From the NCBI GenBank assembly GCA_903911305.1, contig CAIWDB010000227.1, positions 1-39,366 on the forward strand: a stretch of 39,366 bases of DNA, written 5' to 3'. A model generated the notes under the pieces. The model was not told the DNA's origin. It did no database searches and worked only from the letters and a program-made list of their open reading frames with translations. The position numbers and the translations under genes were made by a program. This stretch comes from an uncultured Methylococcaceae bacterium. Lineage in GTDB: Bacteria; Pseudomonadota; Gammaproteobacteria; Methylococcales; Methylococcaceae. Shown one piece after another: positions 34,193 through 39,366 of this stretch (positions within the stretch are counted from its first letter, which is position 1; each line of letters begins with the position of its first letter).

Positions 34193-35695
34193 ATGACAGG
34201 GGAACATATCGGGTCTCAGCATATTTTGAGTGCGCTAATCGTCCTGCCCTTGCTTGCCATGTCGCTGGCTTGGACAGTGCGATCCGCCCAACAGGCTTTT
34301 TTGTTGGGTGTAATCGCCGCCATAGCCGAATTGGGAATATCCATTTGGCTGTTTATGGTTTTTCGAACGGACACGCCGGAATTGCAATTCATTGAACGCA
34401 TACCGGTCACGCCGTTCTTGTCATTTCATTTAGGCGTAGACGGAATCAGCATTCTGTTCGTTGAATTGACTGCCTTGTTGACCCTGCTGGTGATTTTGTA
34501 CGGGGAGATTGTCGATGAAAGTCCTGCCGGCATTTATGTAGCCAGCGTATTTGCATTTCAAGCAGTCATGATGGGGCTGTTTCTAAGCATTGATTTGCTT
34601 GAATTCTGGATGGCTTCCGCCTTGGAATTGATTCCGGCCTCATTCATACTTCAACGATGGGGTTTTGGCCAGGGTAAATCCATGGCTCTCAGGCGGTATC
34701 TGGTAGACATGCTCGGTGGGTTGGGGCTGATGTTGGTGGCGATCTTGATTGTCGGATGGCATCATGCAGAAGCCTCTGGCACTTGGTCGTTTGCTTTGTC
34801 AAATTTGTTGGATACCCCGCTTTCCCGTTCCCAGCAATCCTTGAGTTTTATATTATTTTTCTATGCGCTTTCAATCCGCATGGCCCTTTTCCCTTTCCAT
34901 GCCTGGTTGCCTGTCGTTGCCCAACACGGACCGCTCACCACCATTTGTGTGTTTTTGGTTGGACTCAAAGTTGGCATTTATGCTTTGCTGCGTTTCGTGT
35001 TGCCGCTATTCCCCGAAGCTGCCCATCAATGGAAATCGTTTGTCGTTGGATTGGCGATAGTAGGCATATTCTATGGCGCTCTGTTGGCACTCATGCAGAT
35101 CAACTTACGCCGGCTGTTGGCATTTTCTGCCGTCAGCCAGACTGGAATGTTAGTGATAGGCGTGTTTTGTCTGAATCGGGAAGGTCTACAGGGAAGCTTG
35201 CTGTTGGGAATCAATTTTGGGGTGGCGGCAAGCGCCTTATTGTTTGTGACGGGTGTACTCTATCGTAGCACACACACTACGATGTTACCTCGCTTGGGTG
35301 GTATGTTTGACTCGCTGCCCTTGCTTGGGCTGACCTTTTTGTTGGCTGCGCTGAGTACCATGGCCATGCCGGGGACACCAGGGTTCGATGCCGCACACCT
35401 AATGCTTGAAGGTGCTATTGAAACCCACAATTGGGGGGTTGCCGTCGCCATGGCATCGGGAAGCGTTGCCTCTGCCGCATTTTTGTTATGGGCCTTTCAG
35501 CGTACTTTTCTAGCCAGTCGTCGGGATGCGGCTTTACGGCCTGAAAAAATAAGATTGAGCATCCCGGAAGCCGTTTTGGTCGGCGCGCTTTGTTCGGTGC
35601 AGTTAGGTGTGGGGTTTTACACTGAGCCTTGGCTGGAAATTGTCGATGCTTCCCTAGTCAAGCTTGCCAAGAAAATTAATGCCCGGACAAAATAA
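34193..35695 (+). CDS. Divergent NuoM-like subunit
   Basis: The 500-residue polytopic membrane protein is of the NuoM family, with HLGVDGISILFVELTALLTLLV, FPFHAWLPVVAQHGPLT, LKVGIYALLRF and LRRLLAFSAVSQTGM. The channel residues differ from the canonical ones: the helix-5 glutamate position is Ala (A143), with a glutamate two residues later (E145 in ASALELIPASF), and the helix-7 lysine is replaced by R229 (SIRMALFPFH). K259 is kept. It may thus pump differently or serve a structural role. ATG 34193 lies 10 nt after the dabB-like stop; the open frame upstream overlaps that gene and is not conserved-looking. The ribosome site is weak. Confidence 0.82.
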   Translation: MTGEHIGSQHILSALIVLPLLAMSLAWTVRSAQQAFLLGVIAAIAELGISIWLFMVFRTDTPELQFIERIPVTPFLSFHLGVDGISILFVELTALLTLLVILYGEIVDESPAGIYVASVFAFQAVMMGLFLSIDLLEFWMASALELIPASFILQRWGFGQGKSMALRRYLVDMLGGLGLMLVAILIVGWHHAEASGTWSFALSNLLDTPLSRSQQSLSFILFFYALSIRMALFPFHAWLPVVAQHGPLTTICVFLVGLKVGIYALLRFVLPLFPEAAHQWKSFVVGLAIVGIFYGALLALMQINLRRLLAFSAVSQTGMLVIGVFCLNREGLQGSLLLGINFGVAASALLFVTGVLYRSTHTTMLPRLGGMFDSLPLLGLTFLLAALSTMAMPGTPGFDAAHLMLEGAIETHNWGVAVAMASGSVASAAFLLWAFQRTFLASRRDAALRPEKIRLSIPEAVLVGALCSVQLGVGFYTEPWLEIVDASLVKLAKKINARTK

Positions 35696-35730
35696 TCTGC
35701 CCGGCCTATTCAATCAAATTTTTAGACCGC

Positions 35731-37263
35731 ATGTCGAATAGTCCTTTTCCCATTTTGAGCTGGCTCATCTTTTTCCCCTTTGCGGCTGGAATGTCTCTTT
35801 TCGTGTTCAGTAATGAAAGATATGCTCGCAAGTTAGCCTTGCTTGCCGCATTCCTTGAACTTTTAACGACAGTCTGGTTATTACATGATTTTCGATCTTC
35901 GATAATCGATATGCAATTCGTCGAACGCATGGATTGGATACCCACCCTAAATATTCAATATCTGTTAGGTGTTGATGGAATCTCAGTCCTTTTCCTACCG
36001 CTTACCGCATTACTGAATGTTTGCGTGATCGCTTCATCATGGACTACTGTCCATACACTGACTCGCCTTTATTTTGCACTGTTACTTTGCTTGGAAAGTG
36101 TCACCATGGGGATTTTCTGCGCCTTGGATTTGGGCTTGTTTTTTCTATTTTGGGAATTGACCCTGCCCCCGATTTATTTTTTGATTAGCCTATGGGGTAT
36201 AGGGCCGCAACGCCGCTATGCCGCGATTAAATATACGCTGTTTATGTTGACAGGAGGCGTTCCCTTGTTATTGGGTTTTATATTGATGGCATTGAACAAT
36301 GCCAATGAAACCTCAATGACCCTTCCCATGGGCTTGAGCTTTGATTATGTCGCGCTGTTGGAAACCCCAGTTCCATTGGCGATGCAATCAACTATTTTTA
36401 TTCTGCTGTTCATCGGATTCGCAGTCAAGGCACCCTTGTTTCCATTCCATGTCTGGTTGCCGACGGTGGCTATGCAAGGCCCTGCCGGGGTCTCAGTTGT
36501 TTTGTTGGGCTTAAAGCTCGGACTTTATGGCATTATTCGCTTTGCAGTCCCTTTTGCACCCCAAGCCACTCAACAATATTCTAAAGTATTGGCAGGTTTC
36601 GGGGCATTTTGCGCTTTGTATGGAGCATTGGTTGCCATAAAACAAACCAATTTGCGCCGAATGCTCGCCTATTCAAGTGTTAGCCATGTTGGGTTGGTGT
36701 TAATTGGCATTGCCGCAATCAATATTCAAGGCATACAAGGTGCGGTGTTTCAATTGTTCAATTTTGGCATTGTCGCTGGCGGGCTTTTTCTATTGGTTGG
36801 CTTCCTTCATCACCGCTTGGGTTCAACCGATTGGACGGCCTTGAGCGGAGTTGCCCGGACTATGCCATTGTTAACCAGCATGATATTCTTACTAGGCTTG
36901 GCAGCAATGGGCGTTCCTGGAAGCAATGGCTTCGTCGCCGAAAATTTGATTATTGTTGGCGCATTCAAATCTCATGTCGGCGTTGGGCTTGCCGCACTCA
37001 TGTCCGCAATTTTGGGTGCTGCTTATTTTATGAATGCGTTCCGTTGTGCATTCCTCGGGCCTGTTGTTCGTCGTGATGTCAAAACGGCTGTCGATTTGCG
37101 GCCTAGGGAATTAAGCATGGCCTTGACTTTGGTGTTATTGACCGTAGGTTTTGGGGTCTTTCCTCAAACATTTTTGTCATTTAACCAGAAACCATTGCAG
37201 GCTTGGGTTGCCCGGCTAGAAGGCGGACACCCGGCGACGTTGGCGATGGTAGTTAAAAATTGA
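35731..37263 (+). CDS. NuoM-like subunit, last of the DAB-type locus
   Basis: The 510-residue polytopic membrane protein has canonical NuoM residues: E142 (FWELTLPPIYFLI), K233 (FAVKAPLFPFHVWLP) and K262 (LKLGLYGIIRF). YLLGVDGISVLFLPLTALL and LRRMLAYSSVSHVGLVLIG also match. It resembles the NuoM-type proteins of complex I and MbhH-like antiporters. It lies 35 nt after the previous gene, in the same direction, with no terminator between. With this gene the locus has four antiporter-type subunits for one DabA. Confidence 0.87.
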   Translation: MSNSPFPILSWLIFFPFAAGMSLFVFSNERYARKLALLAAFLELLTTVWLLHDFRSSIIDMQFVERMDWIPTLNIQYLLGVDGISVLFLPLTALLNVCVIASSWTTVHTLTRLYFALLLCLESVTMGIFCALDLGLFFLFWELTLPPIYFLISLWGIGPQRRYAAIKYTLFMLTGGVPLLLGFILMALNNANETSMTLPMGLSFDYVALLETPVPLAMQSTIFILLFIGFAVKAPLFPFHVWLPTVAMQGPAGVSVVLLGLKLGLYGIIRFAVPFAPQATQQYSKVLAGFGAFCALYGALVAIKQTNLRRMLAYSSVSHVGLVLIGIAAINIQGIQGAVFQLFNFGIVAGGLFLLVGFLHHRLGSTDWTALSGVARTMPLLTSMIFLLGLAAMGVPGSNGFVAENLIIVGAFKSHVGVGLAALMSAILGAAYFMNAFRCAFLGPVVRRDVKTAVDLRPRELSMALTLVLLTVGFGVFPQTFLSFNQKPLQAWVARLEGGHPATLAMVVKN

Positions 37264-37325
37264 TTAAAGAAGTGATGGCATTTCAAAGATAACTGCAATA
37301 TTATTGAAATAATTTGAGATTATAT

Positions 37326-39200
37326 ATGATTTATAATAGTTTTATAAAGTTCTGTCGTAGTAAAAGTATTTTAATTATCTTTGGCTTTTTTTTATTCTTA
37401 CAGTTTTTATTATTGGCTTACACTTTCCCGCTTTCAGAAATAAACTCTGGAAAGCCATTTTTATATATTGACCATCCATTTCATCTCTATCAAATAGAAT
37501 TAGCAAGATCATTACTAAAGCAAACACTCTTAGTAGGTTACGACCCTTTTTTTGCCGCAGGAGTTATAGGTGGGATATTTTATAATCCAAGTGCTAAATT
37601 TCCTATATTATTATCTTTAATTTTACCTGATACCCTTTCAACCGAAACTATATATGCATATTATGTATTTATATGTGAGTTAATTGCGCCAAGTATAATT
37701 GTTGTCGTTTGTTATGCTCTCCGATGGCCGTTATTGCATAGTATATTTGCAGTGTTGGTAGGATGGTTATTCTGGTGGATAGGTGCATTTCATTGGTATA
37801 GTACTGCTGGAATGGTAAGTTTTGTATGTTCAACCTATCTTGGTATTGCTTTTAGTGTATGGGTTTGGTCCATTTGTGAGGATGGTCAAAAATCAAGTAC
37901 GATTAAACTTATTCTAGCCGGTGTGGCGGGTGGATTGGGGCTATGGTTGCACCCTACATTTTCTATAGTTCCGATTGCTCTATTTTGTTCCTTCATGCTT
38001 GTCAACAGAGAGCGTTTTTCATTCTTAATAATAGGTAAGGCTTTAGTAATATCCATAGTTTCAGTTACGATAGCTTTGCCATGGGTAATACCCGTAATGA
38101 ATTGGGGAAAAATTTTTTTTAATGGAATCCCTTATCAAAGGGCCTTCGGAATCAAAGTGCTACTCAACCCACTATTTGGGGTATGGGATATCTCAATGGG
38201 TTCGTTTCTTAATCCCTTTTCTGTTATTATTTGCTTATCAGGGTTAGTATTCGTTGATCGCATCGAACAAAAAAAATTTCTACCTTTTATTGTTGCTGGT
38301 TTTGTTCTCCTCTTATTTGGTTCATTTGCTGGAATCAACGAAACGATTGGAACCATCCTTCAGCCTAACCGTTTCATTGCGAGCAGCTTTTTACTATTTG
38401 GTTTGGGTGCCTCATTTGTGGCAGGGAATTATTTTACTCGTTTTCTTAAATATGGAAATGGAAAGCTTGTAAGTATCGCAAGCTTTTGTGCGTTCTTGGT
38501 ATTGCTTATTCCCTTAAGGGAAGTCGCTAGAGAAGTCTCTACCGGCAACCATGGTCATTATGGTAAGATACCTCCTGAAATCACCGAAAAACCAAAAATT
38601 GTTACGTGGCTTGAAACTTGGATTAAAGAGAATACTTCAGTAGATGAGCGCATTCTTTTTGAAACATCGGCGGGTCGAATTCATGGAGGTGGACATATTG
38701 CCGGATATCTCGCACTAAAAACAAAGCGTGAATTTATTGGTGGAATGTATCCCTATACCTTTAATAATATGTCATTTTGGGATAAATTTGGCTTTGGTGG
38801 TCCGATTGGTGAGCTAAGCGAAGATCACTTTATGAAAGGACTAGACATATATAATGTCGGTTGGATTATCGCACATACGCCAGAACTTAAGATTTTATCC
38901 CAACGTTTGCCAAATAGTAAGCTGGTTGCGGAATACGGTCCTATAAGTATATTTCATTTAGATCATAAGCCATCCTACTTACAATCTGGTTTGGCTCGGA
39001 TTGAATCGCGCGATTTTAATAGAATTGTAGTTACTGATGCGAAAGGTTCAGAATTGGTCTTGCGTTATAATTGGAGACCTGAGCTAGTTACAAATCCACC
39101 ATCTAAAATTGTGCCAGAGCAAGTTGCTCAAGAATTTCCGCCGTTGATTAAAATAGTTAATCCACCTGATCGGTTTGAAATTAGCATACAGAGTAACTAA
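37326..39200 (+). CDS. Polytopic membrane protein, GT-C glycosyltransferase-like
   Basis: This 624-residue integral membrane protein has about 11-12 hydrophobic segments in the first 400 residues and a C-terminal extracytoplasmic domain of about 200 residues. The first loop carries YIDHPFHLYQIELARSL, placed like the acidic motif in the first loop of GT-C glycosyltransferases that use lipid-linked sugars. WLHPTFSIVPIA and ILQPNRFIASSFLL are in later helices. The C-terminal part (ILFETSAGRIHGGGH, YPYTFNNMSFWDKF) resembles DUF-type proteins annotated as 6-pyruvoyl-tetrahydropterin synthase-related or O-antigen enzymes. Clearly AT-rich composition and adjacency to the terminal repeat suggest horizontal transfer. 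ATG 37326 is chosen; TTG 37314 is 4 codons upstream. Confidence 0.7.
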   Translation: MIYNSFIKFCRSKSILIIFGFFLFLQFLLLAYTFPLSEINSGKPFLYIDHPFHLYQIELARSLLKQTLLVGYDPFFAAGVIGGIFYNPSAKFPILLSLILPDTLSTETIYAYYVFICELIAPSIIVVVCYALRWPLLHSIFAVLVGWLFWWIGAFHWYSTAGMVSFVCSTYLGIAFSVWVWSICEDGQKSSTIKLILAGVAGGLGLWLHPTFSIVPIALFCSFMLVNRERFSFLIIGKALVISIVSVTIALPWVIPVMNWGKIFFNGIPYQRAFGIKVLLNPLFGVWDISMGSFLNPFSVIICLSGLVFVDRIEQKKFLPFIVAGFVLLLFGSFAGINETIGTILQPNRFIASSFLLFGLGASFVAGNYFTRFLKYGNGKLVSIASFCAFLVLLIPLREVAREVSTGNHGHYGKIPPEITEKPKIVTWLETWIKENTSVDERILFETSAGRIHGGGHIAGYLALKTKREFIGGMYPYTFNNMSFWDKFGFGGPIGELSEDHFMKGLDIYNVGWIIAHTPELKILSQRLPNSKLVAEYGPISIFHLDHKPSYLQSGLARIESRDFNRIVVTDAKGSELVLRYNWRPELVTNPPSKIVPEQVAQEFPPLIKIVNPPDRFEISIQSN

Positions 39201-39226
39201 ACATTCATATTCAATTAATTTGAATT

Positions 39227-39366
39227 ATACAGCGTTTTCAATACCAAATAGTTACTTAATAATGAATATATGCAACATGTAGGAGCGGGCCACGCCCGCG
39301 ATAAATAGCCTATTTTTGAAGACTTGGCCCAAACAATCGCGGGCATGGCCCGCTCCTACGGATCAA
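39227..39366. repeat. Palindromic MITE/REP-like element, left part and core
   Basis: The left outer arm ATACAGCGTTTTCAATACC (39227-39245) and the 105-bp core (39262-39366) are visible. The core is identical to 1-105, with hairpin arms at 39279-39302 and 39336-39359. The right arm lies beyond the window end and is seen only in the copy at the start. The identical breakpoint indicates a repeat-bounded or artificially circularised contig. Confidence 0.85.

Noticed and set aside
34756-35268. Plus-strand 170-residue open frame inside the second NuoM-like gene
   Set aside because: It is an out-of-frame shadow of a membrane protein; Cys/Trp/Arg-rich with no family resemblance.
27815-37263. Respiratory complex I (nuo) operon
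   Set aside because: Only NuoL/M-type proteins are present, with DUF2309 in the middle. No NuoA-K, NuoG or other quinone or NADH module genes are there.

Overview
The window looks like chromosomal DNA from a gammaproteobacterium. The evidence is the housekeeping gene content: lpxD, rho, cysB, rnd, rlmJ, a 325-residue NAD-malate dehydrogenase, and a Braun-type lipoprotein with L,D-transpeptidases. I think a chemolithoautotroph or methanotroph (for example Methylococcales or a sulfur oxidiser) is most likely, because a large DAB-type inorganic-carbon locus is present, but the sequence does not settle the taxon.

Both ends carry the same 105 bp in the same orientation (1-105 and 39262-39366). 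This is the REP-like core of a palindromic element. Its outer arms, an 18-of-19 match as inverted repeats, lie at 121-139 and 39227-39245. The exact terminal identity suggests a contig closed or broken at a dispersed repeat. The housekeeping genes argue against a real 39-kb circle.

Layout. (a) 1-3033 is a decayed accessory zone: a gene tail cut by the repeat, small secreted or lipoprotein ORFs, a PIN-toxin gene with an internal stop, a truncated partner gene, several palindromic repeats, and a relic IS with 20-bp terminal inverted repeats that abuts the mdh stop codon. (b) 3032-14506 is mostly core genes: mdh, a copper-chaperone-like HMA protein, a stand-alone lpxD, a MEKHLA protein, phosphoglucomutase, an L,D-transpeptidase next to a Lys-ended alanine-rich lipoprotein (a probable enzyme-substrate pair), a csp-RRM-rho RNA-factor cluster, an isocitrate lyase/PEP mutase family enzyme with a CoA-binding protein, rlmJ, and a charged coiled-coil protein. 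(c) 14634-18013 is a defence island. A two-gene AT-rich ATPase/PD-(D/E)XK-like nuclease module and an intact MntA/HepT toxin-antitoxin pair lie between the 3' remnant of what I read as a modification-enzyme gene and the 5' remnant of a type III-like restriction helicase gene. (d) 18064-27479 holds a LysM/YkuD/SPOR lipoprotein, a Sel1-repeat protein and a quinone oxidoreductase in one overlapping operon; then an inositol-monophosphatase family gene, fdxA-cysB, and rnd with a fused phosphotransferase-kinase protein. (e) 27463-37263 is a tight operon of a PilZ-like protein, a NuoM-like protein, DabA (DUF2309), a NuoL/DabB-like protein and two more NuoM-like proteins. (f) 37326-39200 is an AT-rich polytopic GT-C-like membrane protein, probably acquired.

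The most interesting systems are the expanded DAB locus, with four antiporter-type subunits around one DabA, and the ATPase-nuclease pair set into a ruined restriction-modification locus.
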